Part shown: piece by piece, positions 1 to 12,165 of the stretch
How the letters are laid out: every line of letters begins with the position of its first letter
Numbering within the stretch: the stretch's first letter is position 1
Assembly (NCBI RefSeq): GCF_958298935.1
Contig: NC_084927.1
Location: 19,103,501-19,167,500, forward strand
Source: Phragmites australis
Lineage: Eukaryota; Streptophyta; Magnoliopsida; Poales; Poaceae
Length of the DNA stretch: 64,000 bases
Direction of reading: 5' to 3'
Program-made: the position numbers and the translations under genes
The notes under the pieces: model-generated
What the model was told of the DNA's origin: nothing
The model's database searches: none
The model's input: the letters and a program-made list of their open reading frames with translations, nothing else

Positions 1-1390
1 ATCCATTATAAATAACCGCACCCTCATTCATGGATATACCATTCCTTCCTCAGCTCTCTCAACTGCAATGTCTTCCTCAGCTCCACCAAGCCCACCCAAG
101 AAATATTGGGGGATTTTCATCCCTTAGGGTGTCAAACTGCTGATGTGCTTATGAGGCGACACTTGCAGGCTTTGTAAGTCCCAGGACATATCCTACACAT
201 ATGACCTACGTTTCTTTACGTGTGCCAACTACCAGTACAACAAGCCTCGATATAGACCATATGAGTACCCACAGGTATAGCGACATAGATCTCTTATGTG
301 ATATTTTCTATATGATTTCATACACTATCTTCCTAATATCCCATCTTATTTTATTTGTCCAGTCTCATTCACCTATCTGTGACTTCATAGAATGGCTCGA
401 TATGGAGCAAAATGAGCACCAGAAGCGGTGAGTCAATATGAGCATGCGGTAAAGGAGGGAAGCGTACGAACGTCGGGAGTACGAGCAACAATATGAGAAA
501 CTATGGCTGAAGCGTCAGGAGGAGGAGCGCACGAGGAAGGCAGCGAAGCAGAAAGGGAAAGGAAACAAGAGAGAGCCTGTCGTGCTAGGGCGGTGGGCAC
601 CAATGCTCTGAGAAAGGGCAAATATTCTAGGTGTACTCAGTAGGGACTATCTATTATAACCCGATATATTTTATTTCCCTAAGGCATGTTAGGTTTAGCA
701 GCAGCATGTTATTAGGTTACTCTTTAGGCATACCGTACATGCCAATATTTATTGTCGTCAGCTCTTTATAGTTATGGTCTATTCGTGCTACGACGAAAAA
801 CCCCATGTCACATGTAATGTTCACCAGCGTATGTAATATCTGTACCGTGTTCTATGCTACTTATACTTTACAACTACTATTGTAGCCTTCCATGTAATTT
901 TTATTAGCTACGTCCCATTGTCAGACAAGCGATTCTATGATTTATTTTACATCTTTCCATTCCATATAAGAAATAAGTTCAATCGCAAAATAAAAAAGTG
1001 ATATAATATTTTGTCGACAGGAGAAAAATTTTCAGCCATTACGACGAAGGAGATAGGGTTCACGTTGAGCTCACGGGGATTTTTCGTTCAATCGTTTGGC
1101 GAAAACAAGTTTTCTGTTAATAGTTTAATGAAAATTAATTTTCCGTGTACTATTTGGAGACATTAGTTTTCATCCAACGGTTTGACGAAAATAGTCTCGA
1201 AGCTGCCGCCGGAGACCCTAAACTGTCGTCTGGGACACGTCATTGGTGAAAATAGTATTTTCGCCATACGATTTAGTGAAAATAATATTTTTGCCAAATC
1301 GTTGGACGAATAAGTATTATTTTTAGAATTTCTTCATTTCCAGTATTATTTCTGTAATATCCGTAAAAAAGTAATATTAAAAAATTCCTT
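1..1390 (+). mobile_element. Decayed MULE end (truncated at the window edge)
   Basis: This stretch looks like the 3' part of a Mutator-like element. It carries a broken MULE-type accessory ORF (about 88-623). Between about 1060 and 1330 it has a terminal array of short inverted motifs built on variants of TTTTCGCCAAACGATT and its complement, occurring at least six times in both orientations. The far end, about 1330-1390, is AT-rich and abuts the OGDH promoter. The layout resembles the end of the fuller MULE at 12166-20605: short palindromic units near the terminus. No target duplication can be checked because the other end lies outside the window. The family assignment is an inference from the ORF and the terminal array. 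Confidence 0.45.
88..623 (+). pseudogene. Remnant of a MULE-associated cysteine-rich / coiled-coil ORF
   Basis: Reading across frames gives TCANYQYNKPRYRPYEYPQ (about 219-276), a likely intron to about 361, then SPICDFIEWLDMEQ (about 368-410) and a charged tail rich in R, E, K and Q ending at a stop near 611. This cysteine segment, CDF.EWLD motif and arginine/glutamate coiled coil recall the GRF-like zinc-finger ORFs carried by grass MULEs. The frame is broken by a stop at 429-431, by another in the tail, and by frameshifts upstream, so it cannot make a full protein. The family call rests on motif memory rather than a search. Confidence 0.4.
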
Positions 1391-1399
1391 TACTTCACG

Positions 1400-1690
1400 C
1401 TGAGCCCGAAAATGGCCGAGCATTGGTTTCCTGTGCCAGCGTCCAGCTGCCGAAGGAACACGCTACAGCCACCGTGCGGTGCCGTGTCCACGTGGCTAGA
1501 CGTCACTCGCTCGTCGCTCCACCATCCAGAAGGATGGACGCGATCCGTTGCGGGCCCACTCCGTTTAAAACTGTGACAATGACAGTCGGGCCCCACCACC
1601 CCTCCACTTTTCTCATCTCATCCCTCCCAATCGATCGGCATCACCATCATCCCCGCGGGCCGGCCTTATCGACACAGAGCTCTTGAATCC
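1400..1690 (+). promoter_or_regulatory. Probable OGDH promoter and first untranslated exon region
   Basis: GC content rises sharply here after the AT-rich MULE end. The segment has GGGCCC-containing motifs at about 1552 and 1587. The first reads TGGGCC on the minus strand, the Site II type element known from plant genes for mitochondrial and ribosomal proteins. I see no convincing TATA box, which fits a housekeeping promoter. The transcription start is not determinable; a C-rich untranslated exon probably begins around 1620-1700. Confidence 0.4.
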
Positions 1691-1757
1691 GTCCCCCGTC
1701 TCCTCCCGAACCACCGGAGCGGCGCCGCCTCCGCCGACCCGACGGGATCCCGGACTG

Positions 1758-2116
1758 GTAAGCCTCGCCCGCACCCCTCCTCGCGTGGTCCGTGGCCTGA
1801 TCTCCCCGGTTCTCTATCGGATCGGAGACGCAGCCGCGAGCCGTGCTGTTGATTGTTAGTGTACTAGGGACTAGGGTTGTTGCGGTTCTTTTGCGAGGTG
1901 AGAGTGCGGGTTTCGCTGGTCTGTACGGACTGAGCGATCGATCTATCGATCTCGAAGATGAGGTTTCCTTGTAACTGTTGGTTGATCTGCGGTTGGGCTC
2001 GCGGTGCGTAGGTAGGGCTGGTGTGAATCGAGATCAGTTAGATTTGTCACAATCTGTGGATAATCATGTTCTCTTGTGCTGGAATTTTGATTCGTCACAA
2101 TCTGTGGTGTGCGCAG
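1758..2116 (+). other. Intron in the 5' untranslated leader of OGDH
   Basis: A consensus donor (CTG|GTAAGC) follows a GC-rich leader at 1757, and a GTGCGCAG acceptor lies at 2116 (an alternative AG is three bases on). The intervening sequence is T-rich and has no open frame in keeping with the gene. Leader introns are common in grass housekeeping genes. The boundaries are read from splice consensus only. Confidence 0.5.
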
Positions 2117-2122
2117 CAGCTG

Positions 2123-2134
2123 ATGGGCGGCTAG
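2123..2134 (+). promoter_or_regulatory. Minimal upstream ORF (Met-Gly-Gly-stop) in the OGDH leader
   Basis: ATGGGCGGCTAG lies 78 bases upstream of the main ATG, just after the predicted leader-intron acceptor, so it should be in the mature mRNA. Such tiny uORFs can lower or modulate translation of the main frame. No effect can be shown from sequence. Confidence 0.45.
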
Positions 2135-2212
2135 ATTCCTGAAACAAGAGGGAAATCCACAGTTAGATAATTTGGCATTGAATTTGGTGAAGGGGAAGAA
2201 GTTGATCTGAAA

Positions 2213-5200
2213 ATGGGGCTGTTCCGGGCGGCGTCCGGTCTGGCCCGGATGGCGCTGCGGCGGAACCTCTCGCGCGCGCCGGCGAACCCGTTCACAGCTG
2301 CGGGCGTGGGCTCCGCGCCGGCGCGGTACTTCCACTCCACGCGCCCGCGGGGGTACGCGGCGCCGGTGCCGCGCGCCGTGCCGCTCTCGCGCCTCACCGA
2401 CAGCTTCCTCGACGGGACCAGCAGCGTGTACCTCGAGGAGCTGCAGCGCGCGTGGGAGGCCGACCCCAACTCCGTCGACGAGTCCTGGGACAACTTCTTC
2501 CGCAACTTCGTCGGGCAGGCCGCCACCTCGCCGGGCATCTCTGGGCAGACCATCCAGGAGAGCATGAGACTGCTGCTGCTTGTGCGGTCGTACCAGGTTA
2601 GCGGGCACTTGAAGGCAAAGCTCGACCCGCTTGGTCTGGAGGAGCGGCCTGTCCCGGACGTGCTGGACCCGGCGTTCTATGGGTTCTCCGAGGCGGATTT
2701 GGACCGGGAGTTCTTCCTTGGGGTGTGGAGGATGGCTGGGTTCTTGTCTGAGAATCGGCCTGTGCAGACTCTGCGTTCTGTGTTGGAGCGGCTCGAGCAA
2801 GCCTACTGTGGCACCATTGGATATGAATACATGCACATACCTGATCGGGAGAAGTGCAACTGGCTCAGGGATAGAATTGAGACGGTTAACCTGAGGGAGT
2901 ACTCCTATGATCGTCGCCAGGTCATGCTTGATAGGCTCATCTGGAGCACGCAGTTTGAGAATTTCTTGGCGACGAAGTGGACGACCGCAAAACGATTCGG
3001 TCTTGAAGGTGCAGAAACCCTGATCCCTGGCATGAAGGAGATGTTTGATAGGGCAGCTGATCTTGGTGTAGAGAGTATTGTCATTGGGATGCCACACAGA
3101 GGCAGGCTGAATGTCTTGGGAAATGTCGTGCGAAAGCCCTTGCGACAGATCTTCAGCGAGTTTAGTGGTGGTACCAAGCCTGTTAATGAAGGGGAGGGGT
3201 TGTATACAGGGACTGGTGATGTCAAGTACCATCTCGGAACTTCATATGACAGACCTACCAGGGGTGGGAAACATATCCATCTGTCATTGGTTGCCAATCC
3301 GAGTCATTTGGAAGCTGTAGATCCACTTGTTGCTGGGAAGACAAGAGCGAAACAATACTATTCTAATGATCATGACAGGACCAAGAATTTGGGGGTATTG
3401 CTGCATGGTGATGGAAGTTTCTCAGGCCAGGGAGTTGTGTACGAGACCCTGCATCTCAGTGCCCTTCCAAACTACACTACTGGTGGGACAATTCATATTG
3501 TGGTCAATAATCAGGTTGCATTCACTACTGATCCAAGGTCAGGGAGATCTTCTCAGTATTGCACAGATGTAGCAAAAGCATTGGATGCTCCAATTTTCCA
3601 TGTTAACGGGGACGATTTGGAGGCAGTGGTTCATGTTTGTGAGCTTGCTGCGGAGTGGCGACAGACATTTCATTCTGATGTAGTTGTGGATATTGTATGC
3701 TACAGGCGATTTGGGCATAATGAGATCGATGAGCCCTCCTTCACCCAGCCTAAGATGTACAAGGTATAGGTTCTTTTAAATTTGTCAATATCTGGCACAA
3801 TTTTATGCATCTTTGGTCTTTGAATCTTTATTTCTGTCCTGATTCTTGCTGTGCCATACGAGTAATGGTATCTCCAGTACTCCAGCTAGCTATGTGATAA
3901 AGGGCAAAAGTGTGAGTTCTGAGTATTTTTACAATGTTTCTTTTGGTATGCAGAATCAGAACAATTATTATAAGTCAGCAGTTAACATTGATTCTGGATA
4001 ATCAAACACTAACATTATTCATGTCACTGTTACCTGTGCCCTTTCACATTTAAAAAGTTTTTTTCTTATTTGCATTAGGTGATTAGAAACCATCCAAGTG
4101 CCCTTGAGATTTATCAAAGCAAGCTGTTAGAATCTGGGAAGATCTCCAGGGAAGATATTGATAAGTTGAACAAGAAGGTCAGTACTATACTGAACGAGGA
4201 ATTCAAAAACAGCAAAGACCATATCCCCAACAAGAGGGACTGGCTTTCCGCTTACTGGACTGGGTTCAAGTCACCAGAACAGATTTCACGTATCCGAAAC
4301 ACCGGGTAAATAGTTCCTCCCTTCCAATTTGACTATTTCCTGTGTTTCCCCTTCAAATTTTGCCCCCTTCAAATTTTGAGTATGTCTTCATCTGAAAAAA
4401 ATATTGAGTTTGGTACGATGCATTTACAACCATGCAGTGTCAAGCCAGAGATTCTAAAACGTGTTGGAGAAGCCATGACTACTCTGCCAGAAAATTTCAA
4501 GCCTCACAGGGCTGTGAAGAAGATTTTTGATCAGCGGCGTCAGATGATCGAGACTGGGGAAGGCATTGATTGGGCAGTGGGTGAAGCACTTGCTTTTGCC
4601 ACTCTTATAGTTGAGGGGAACCATGTCAGGTTAAGTGGTCAGGATGTTGAGAGGGGTACATTCAGCCACCGTCATGCTGTCATCCATAACCAGGAAACTG
4701 GAGAGCAGTACTGTCCACTTGACAATCTTGTTATGAACCAAGATGAGGAGTTGTTTACCGTAAGCAACAGGTATGAATTCAGATACACTAACTTGTTCTT
4801 GTTAGGGTGTGCATGAGTCATTGCAATTTCTCTTTCAGAGGAATCATGAACATTACTGTGACCAGATTAGATAGACCGCCCAAAAAACCCAGCTTGTTCT
4901 GTCAGCTACACTATTGGATTCAATTTGCATATAGCGAGTGATGAAACAAAAAAAATAAGATCAAGCGCAGCGCATCAAGTAAACAGTGAGAGGAGAACAG
5001 GGGTGGAGTTTCTCAGGCACTTATCTTACACGACCTGACAGTTCACATATGGCTTTTAGACTTCAACAAATTATGCGTTCAGTTGTTATTAATTCTATTG
5101 CTCTGACCATGCCCTTCTTGCTTTCTAAGAAAAATACTTTAGAACAAGACAATACTGGATCCATAATTACTGACGACACAATTCTTGGATGCCATAACCT

Positions 5201-8200
5201 CCAACTTGATAGTGTTGGCCTTGGAGTTGTACTTCCAACTTACTGGTGATCCCGATCACTAATTTAATTTGAACGGCTGAGATGGTGCTGCTGGGTTCGT
5301 ACCGGTGAATCAATCATCGGTTCATCACAAGTGAGAAATGCAGCAGAAACACGAGGCAGGGATGGGATCATGGCTAAGGACATGTTGTATAAATAGGTCT
5401 TATTTCCGTGCATTGTAGCTGTAGGTACTGAGATGATTAACTAAAGAAGCATCGTGGGTCAATGTTACACAGTACGGGGATACGGATACGGGGATACAAC
5501 ATTTTCCAAAAACAGCAATACGGGGATACGGTAAACCCCAAATACAATATTACAACCATAGTCGAATATTGTGCATTACATAATAATATCAATATATCAT
5601 AGAAATATAGGATTAAGAAACATGCTAAGCTCATCAAGAACCGATAAGAACTCAATCTTCCCCTCCTAATATCTCCTTCTCAAATTCTGGCTCATCAAGT
5701 GTCAGATCAGCACCTTCTAAAAAGCCAACACCAACAAAGTTCTCGGTGCCATCTCCCCCGACATCCCACATTCGGCTTGGCCCACTTTGATAATCATTGG
5801 ACTTCCTTGAAAGAAGACACAAGTTGTTATGCACAAACACCAAATCCTCGGCTCGCTCAGGAGTGAGCTTATTCCTCTTCATGCTATGTATAAAAGCATA
5901 TGTGCTCCAATTCCTCTCACAGCAAGAGGAAGATGCTGGCTGCCCAAGTAGCTTCAAGGCTAAATCTTTCAACTCTGAGGTGTGAACTCCATAAGTGCCC
6001 CACCATTGCTTTATCTCAAAATGGGCTCTATCCTCAACTGAGTCAGGGTCATCAAAGGCACCCAAAAATAGTGAGAAATCAGCAAATTGTGTCTTGATTT
6101 TCCTTAAGTCATCCGGATCCAGAAAGAACTTTCTAAAACATTTGTTCCTCTCAGTATTAATTTCAACATCATTATTTAGGCTGACACGACCAGATACTTC
6201 ATTAAACCAAGCTGGACTATAGTATCTATCATCACCACAATAACAAAAAGAATCATCAAGATTGTGCAATTCAAAACATTTAAATGACAATGTAAGGTTG
6301 ATATTTTTTTACCTTGGATTTAGTGAGTGTGCCAAACACTGGAGAGGAGTATTACTCTTGCCCCACCTAGATAGTAAAATGCTTTGAACAACATCAAAAA
6401 AGACACTTGTACCACCATCCACAATTCCCTCCTTCCGATAGATACAAGCTCTCACCTAAGATATATAAAAAAAAATCAGCAAGCATAGGATAACAAAGTC
6501 AGCAAGCATAGACAACTAAATGTCAAAATCAGCACATCACCTTCTCTATCATGGAGTCCCACATCTCATAGACCAAATGGAGACATGGCTTGTCCGTGTC
6601 AGCTGCCCGTAGCATTGAATAAATGGGATCGGTGAAATCAACAATGTATGAACTTGATCCCACCATATATCATTGAGAATCTTTTCCTTCACCGCTTGAG
6701 CTTTGGTTGGATCGTCCTCCCTATAAACCATCCACTTGTCACCAACAACCATGAGCACCAATGCTTCCTTGATGAGCAAGAACCTCTTCAACATGACAAT
6801 GACACTAGCAAATCTTATTTCCGCAACTGCAAGAAACTTGAGTTTGGTAAACTCATTGAACATGGACAACCTCATGCCATGATTCATGATGTAATTCTTG
6901 ATATAGGAGGCATCTTCTGAGATATGCTTGATCCAAACAAGTTCTTTATTGTCGCCTTCATCGTCCTTTGGAGCACAAATATTCTTCAATGCAAGGTTGA
7001 GGGTGTGCACAACGCAAGGAGTCCAAAAGATGTTCTTGTACTTTGATTCAATCATCAATCCGGCGGCTTTGCAATTTGCCGCATTGTCAGTGATCACTTG
7101 GACCACATTCTTTGATCCAACTTCCTCTATCACCTCCTTCAACCTATCGAAGATATACTCCTTGCTTTTCACCTATCAAGAGTTCAAGACAGGAAGACCA
7201 TAAAGTACCAAAAAAAGATCAAAAAGACAAGCTCAAATTGATTTTTTACCTCTCCTTCGGAGTCAATTGATTTTAGGAAAATTGGAGCACCCTCTGTCAC
7301 AGCTATAAAATTTAAAATTGGGCGTCTTTGTGGATCAGTCCACCCATCAGCTGCAATAGTCACTCCTTTGAAAGGCCACGTGGATTTGATAGGTTGAAGC
7401 ATCCTCTCAACATGTGCCTTCTCTTTTTGAAGAAGAGTTGTCCTCAATGCATTATATCCTGGAGGCACATAACCACCCATTTTGTTGTTTGCAACAAAAT
7501 TGTAAGACGCCCGATAATTAGGGTTCCTTGCCACATTGAAGGGAAGTCCTGCAAAATAAAGTACTAGCATGCTTCAAACGAAATGAGAAATGCAAAATAC
7601 AAGTACAACATAATTAATTGCAATTCTGCAAACCTGCAGTGTAGAACAATCTTGCAATATGACCATCGGCAATGTGTCGGGTTTCAGCATTAAAACTTTC
7701 TGAAATCTCTGATTGCTTCTCTTTTCTTTTCTTTGATGATGGTGGCAAGCCTGAATCTTCAAAAGGGGGTAAGCGAAGTAGCTTATTCCTAGGGGCACTA
7801 TTCGTTGCAACCTCTGTAGCTTCACGATCTTCCTTGCGAAGTTGCTCAAGGATAGGATATGAAATCTTCTCACAAATCGCAACACCCGTATTTCTCACCT
7901 TCAGAAGATGAGACCTCACTCTTGAATAGCTGCCCGAATAATCTTTTTCACAAAAATGACACCTAAATCTCGCATTGCCTCCACGGCCGGGTGTCACATA
8001 TCTGGTAACATGAGCCCACAATGGATATTTGGGGTTCCTGTACTCAGTTTCTTCATTTTCTGTTTCATGACTACCAACAGAGGATCATGTTCCTGTTCCA
8101 CTTCCACTTCCACTTGATGCCATTACAATGCCTCAGCTCCTAGTCCTAGCAGAGGAAGATGGGAGAGGGGCGCGCCTTACCTGCGCTATACTGGCCTCCT

Positions 8201-11200
8201 GGGAGCTAGACCCCGGCGACGGCGAGGACTTGAAGGAGCAGGACGTGCTGAATCGGATGAAGCGGCACGGCGCGTTCCGCCGGCTCGGCGTGCGCGCGCG
8301 CGTCCTGCACACGGCGGGCGGAGAGGAGGGGAGGCGGCGCCGGCGGAGAGGAGGAGGGCCGGCGGCCCTCTCCAGTGCTGGCGGAGAGGAGGGGCTGATG
8401 GATGGCCTGTGCGGTGGCGGCGGAGAGGAGAAGGTTTCAGTGACCAAAGCAACAGGCAACTGCTTCTCAAAACCCTCATACATGGGCCGGGCCGTATTTC
8501 GGGCCGTATCCCCCACGTATCCTTGCGTATCCCCTGCGTATCCCATTTATTTTGTATTTTTTTTAAATAAAAAAATATGCGTCCTGGACGGGGATACGGC
8601 GCCTCTGTGGAGTATCCGTGCAACAGAGTCGTGGGTACTGGAGATGGAATAGTGATAGGACCAAAAGAACTTGGAGATAGGCTGAATGATAAATATCTTG
8701 ATGTTAGTTGGTTTAGACATCTGGTTTTGACCCATAATTGTCTTGAACTGTGCAAAAGAGAAGGAATTCAGAACTAACTTTTACGTCCTCCTAACTAACC
8801 AAATTAGTACTTTAAGCTTCAGATGAAAAGCCAGTTTTGGGTTGTCCTTTATGGAAAAACCTTGTGGTTGAGAGCTGGTACAAGTATCTAAATATATGAG
8901 GGGCTAGGCTATCCTCACTTCATACCTGACTAAGTTCCCCTTTAACTTAATGGTTTATCTGGCTTTATTTTTGATCAGATCTGATGTATGCAATAATTTA
9001 ACAGTTCGCTGTCAGAATTTGCTGTTTTGGGCTTTGAGTTGGGTTATTCCATGGAGAATCCAAACTCACTGGTCCTATGGGAAGCCCAGTTTGGTGATTT
9101 TTCAAACGGGGCTCAAGTGATATTTGATCAGTTCCTGAGTAGCGGGGAGTCAAAATGGCTCCGGCAGACTGGCCTTGTGGTTTGCCTGCCTCATGGATAC
9201 GATGGTCAGGGGCCTGAACACTCCAGTGCAAGAATGGAGCGCTTCCTTCAGGTATTACTTTGTGATTCCAACTGCACAGGTGTGGGCACAAGTAGTAGTA
9301 TTCACGCACATAGAAAGGAACAAATGCAAGAGCACTTACACAATGCTGAACTGCCATAATAATACAGTCTATTTTTCTGTGAAGGTATTCTTATGCCATT
9401 TGCAAAAGATAAACATTATTTACCTGCAAAATATCTTTCTTTATTGCTTATTATGTTTTCCCTTTTTCATGAGCTGATAACTAGGCAAGTTAAATACCTA
9501 TGGCAAAGCTTTATTATGCGAGTGCACCTTAATTGTGCATGACAGCTCACCACATTATATTGTACTTGCTCCACTTTGGACTAAAGACTAACCCACATCC
9601 ACTTGCACTTTGTAAATTAATGGAATGCAGTTATACTAGAAAACTAGCTCAGTACCACCTGGGAAGTGTGGAGATCGGAAAATAACATCCAAAGCAAGGC
9701 TGACATGGGGGCCTGGGGCCACATGTCAGTGAAACAATCACTGCTATTTTCTAGTTCCCACACTTCCCCAGTGTTGCTGGTCTAATATATTGTTCACTTT
9801 ATCAATTCTATTCTGCATCATGTAATAAGTTCATATGTTATAGAGAAAGATGTTTAATTTTAGTTCGTTTATACATGTTCAAAACACTTGTGCTTAATTG
9901 CATGTTTCGAAAAATGTAACTGTAAATCTGGCAAACTAAAAAAGTTGTGCAAGTGTGGCAAGTATTTTTGGCAGCTCCATATGTACATCCTCTACTCTTG
10001 ACTAGAGACTTCACTGCATCCACTAGCACTTGTATAATGTATATTAATGGATTTGCAGTTATACTTCTATATTGTGCAGTTTATGAGCTGTACAATCTCC
10101 ATCATGTAATAAGTCCAAATGTCATAGAAAAGATGATTAATTGTAGTTCATTTATACATGTTCCAGAAAATTTGTGCTAAATTGCATATTTTGAATATAT
10201 AACTGTAAATCTGGCGAAATTTAAAAAATTATACAAGTATGAGAAGTCAGGCTGTTCCATGTGCGCATATTTCTATTCTGGGGCTTATGCTGGTACTATT
10301 TGGCTACCTTTTTTTTAATAAAACATCAACAATGGTATTACAGATGAGTGACGACAACCCTTATGTTATACCTGAGATGGATCCAACCCTGAGAAAGCAA
10401 ATCCAGCAGTGCAATTGGCAAGTTGTGAATGTAACGACTCCTGCAAATTATTTCCATGTTCTACGTCGCCAGGTGAAACGCTTACTGAATTTTCTTCCTC
10501 CTCCTGCAAAACCATCTTAGTGTGCATGAAAATAGTTTTCTTCTATTTCTAGATACATCGGGACTTCAGAAAGCCTTTGATTGTGATGTCCCCAAAGAAC
10601 CTCCTTCGCCACAAGGACTGCAAATCGAACCTATCTGAATTTGATGATCTTGCGGGCCACCCTGGATTTGACAAGCAAGGGACACGCTTCAAGCGTCTAA
10701 TAAAAGACCAAAACGATCACAAGGACCTTGAGGAGGGAATCAACCGTCTAGTTCTTTGTTCTGGAAAGGTAGATTATGTCACTTTCGGAAGCTGTATTTT
10801 CAAGAACGTTACATTCCTTGTCAGCAAACCATTTTTTGACCTTTTTAACTATGATTTCAGGTGTACTATGAACTGGATGAAGAAAGAAAGAAAACGGAGC
10901 GAACTGATGTTGCTATATGTAGAGTGGAGCAGCTCTGCCCGTTCCCCTACAACCTCATCCAGCGCGAGTTGAAGAGATATCCAAGTATGTTTATAAAGAA
11001 AATTCTCGTTCAAATATTTCAATTAAGTTGCTATCTATAGTACTCATTTTTCACCGAGATTATGAAAAGGTTTGCATGCCATTGCACTATGGAGAGAGAA
11101 ATCTAGAATACTCTATTACTCTTATTTGATTCAACTGTTATGAATTCAGATGTTCAGGGGCATGCAAGACAGGTCACAAAAGCACAAGAGAGGAAAATGG

Positions 11201-11727
11201 AAAAGAAAAGTTTTTGAAAAGAAAATAAAGAGTAGTTTTTGAAAAGAAAATAAAGAGTAGATGTGCATGGTTCCTTGATCCTAAATCAGAAGTGACCAGT
11301 CAAGAAATAGTTTTCACTTGCATATTAATTTGTCGACTACTAGGATATGTTTTCCAGTTGGACGTTCCAGTGTCATTGATCCAGTATGCTAGCTTGAAGG
11401 ATAACAGTCATTTCCTTTGTTCAGACGGACCCTAGTAAACAAACAGCAAAAGAGCTAATATACCATCTGCCGTGTTTCTGTTCCACAGATGCAGAGATCG
11501 TTTGGTGCCAAGAAGAGCCAATGAACATGGGGGCGTACAGCTACATCAGCCCTCGCCTGCTGACCGCGATGAAGGCGCTCGGTCGGGGTACCTTAGAGGA
11601 CATCAAGTACGTCGGAAGGGCCCCATCCGCGGCCACCGCGACAGGTTTCTACTCCGTTCACGTGAAGGAGCAAACCGAGCTCGTGCAGAAGGCGCTGCAG
11701 CGAGAGCCCATCAACTATCCATTCTGA
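2213..11727 (+). CDS. OGDH: 2-oxoglutarate dehydrogenase E1 component, mitochondrial
   Basis: This is the thiamine-diphosphate-dependent E1 subunit of the 2-oxoglutarate dehydrogenase complex. It decarboxylates 2-oxoglutarate and passes the succinyl group to lipoyl-E2 in the TCA cycle. Coding exons are 2213-3763, 4079-4305, 4438-4770, 9005-9251, 10344-10472, 10553-10768, 10861-10984 and 11489-11727. They sum to 3066 nt (1021 residues plus stop), the usual length for plant E1, and every junction keeps frame with GT-AG ends. Residues 1-50 are Arg/Ser/Ala-rich with ARYFHS, a typical mitochondrial presequence. The [13 protein letters not shown] segment is the conserved N-terminal E2-binding-type region. 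The thiamine-diphosphate motif is GDG (399-401) through NN (432-433). The C-terminal part contains [35 protein letters not shown] and [16 protein letters not shown]. The third coding intron (4771-9004) holds a hAT element, yet the coding frame is undamaged. The gene is probably constitutively expressed. Confidence 0.97.
5460..8628 (-). mobile_element. hAT transposon inserted in OGDH intron 3
   Basis: The 3169 bp element is flanked by a perfect 8 bp target duplication, TCGTGGGT (5452-5459 and 8629-8636), the length expected of hAT. Its ends form a short imperfect inverted repeat (CAATGTTACAC against CTCTGTTGCAC). Subterminal GGGGATACGG-type motifs recur at both ends, at about 5475-5530 and as complements at 8515-8620. 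It carries a minus-strand transposase gene (5652-8122). A GC-rich block at 8128-8480, upstream of that gene, is probably its promoter or leader. The perfect duplication points to a fairly recent insertion, although the transposase is already broken. Confidence 0.9.
5652..8122 (-). pseudogene. hAT transposase with BED zinc finger, disrupted
   Basis: Read right to left, it starts at 8122 (MASSGSGSG). A BED-type zinc finger follows ([30 protein letters not shown], about 7880-8021). The catalytic region contains [17 protein letters not shown] (about 7310-7370), [16 protein letters not shown] (about 7070-7120) and [13 protein letters not shown]. It ends in the hAT C-terminal dimerisation domain ([16 protein letters not shown], then [19 protein letters not shown]) and a stop at 5652. 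Introns interrupt it at about 7546-7635, 7174-7247, 6460-6540 and 6291-6310. An in-frame TGA lies near 8085. A single-base frameshift near 6650 separates NDIWWDQV from the expected [13 protein letters not shown]. It is therefore unlikely to make active transposase. Confidence 0.85.
9540..10250 (+). repeat. Diverged tandem duplication within OGDH intron 4
   Basis: About 290 bp is duplicated in tandem. Both copies contain, in order, a CTTGACTAGAGACTTCACTGCATCC-like block, an ATTAATGGA..TGCAGTTATACT block, a CATCATGTAATAAGTYCA block and an AACTGTAAATCTGGC block. The first copy is about 9560-9965 and the second about 9970-10250. The first is longer because a small MITE-like insertion (about 9652-9790) splits it. 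The intron is otherwise ordinary AT-rich sequence. Confidence 0.75.
9652..9790. mobile_element. Small MITE-like element in one copy of the intronic duplication
   Basis: The ends form an imperfect inverted repeat of about 30 bp: CAGTACCACCTGGGAAGTGTGG at the left, and at the right the complement of CAGCAACACTGGGGAAGTGTGG. The second copy of the host duplication lacks the whole segment, which gives an empty-site comparison. The target duplication is not clear, so the superfamily is open. Confidence 0.55.
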
Positions 11728-12156
11728 AACCTGTAGATTCTTACTACTAGCTCTGGAACTGGAAACCTTTTGATCCTAGTACCGTAGAGACAACAGGTCT
11801 GAATTATACCTGTGCAGCCATTGCCATTTGGTGAAATAATTGTTTCGGATGTACGGTACCGCATCAAAGAAACCGTTTGGACTCCCATCTTGTAACGCAT
11901 GGTTTTCCTGTGTTCGCTTTATCTACATCATTTTTGTGTTTCTGTAAGCTGCATGCCAGCAGGCAAAAGACTGACTGCCATGTTTCTGTGATACATTGCA
12001 ACTGCTGTATATCGCCTCCATTGATACTTTGAAGCGATCTTAAATAAGTCTTATTTCATTTGTCATGCATTTAGCAGGCAATACCTTGTCATGTACACTA
12101 AAATTTTTGGGAGCTATGGATGAAAAATCCTGTTATTGAAGAGGAAAGATGCATGA
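11728..12156 (+). other. OGDH 3' untranslated region and downstream flank
   Basis: AT-rich sequence after the OGDH stop, with several AATAA-type polyadenylation-like motifs (for example near 11836 and 12043). It has no ORF of note. The MULE begins directly after it, so the 3' end of the gene lies within about 430 bp of a large transposon. Confidence 0.5.
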
Positions 12157-12165
12157 CTCAGGATG

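Noticed and set aside
1943..3232. 429-codon open frame on the minus strand over the OGDH leader and first coding exon
   Set aside because: It is the antisense of a GC-rich real exon. The composition is Arg/Pro-rich with no domain, and the plus strand is clearly coding.
8128..8652. Plus-strand 174-codon Gly/Arg-rich ORF
   Set aside because: It lies in the GC-rich 5' region of the minus-strand hAT element, has no domain and crosses the element's subterminal repeats.
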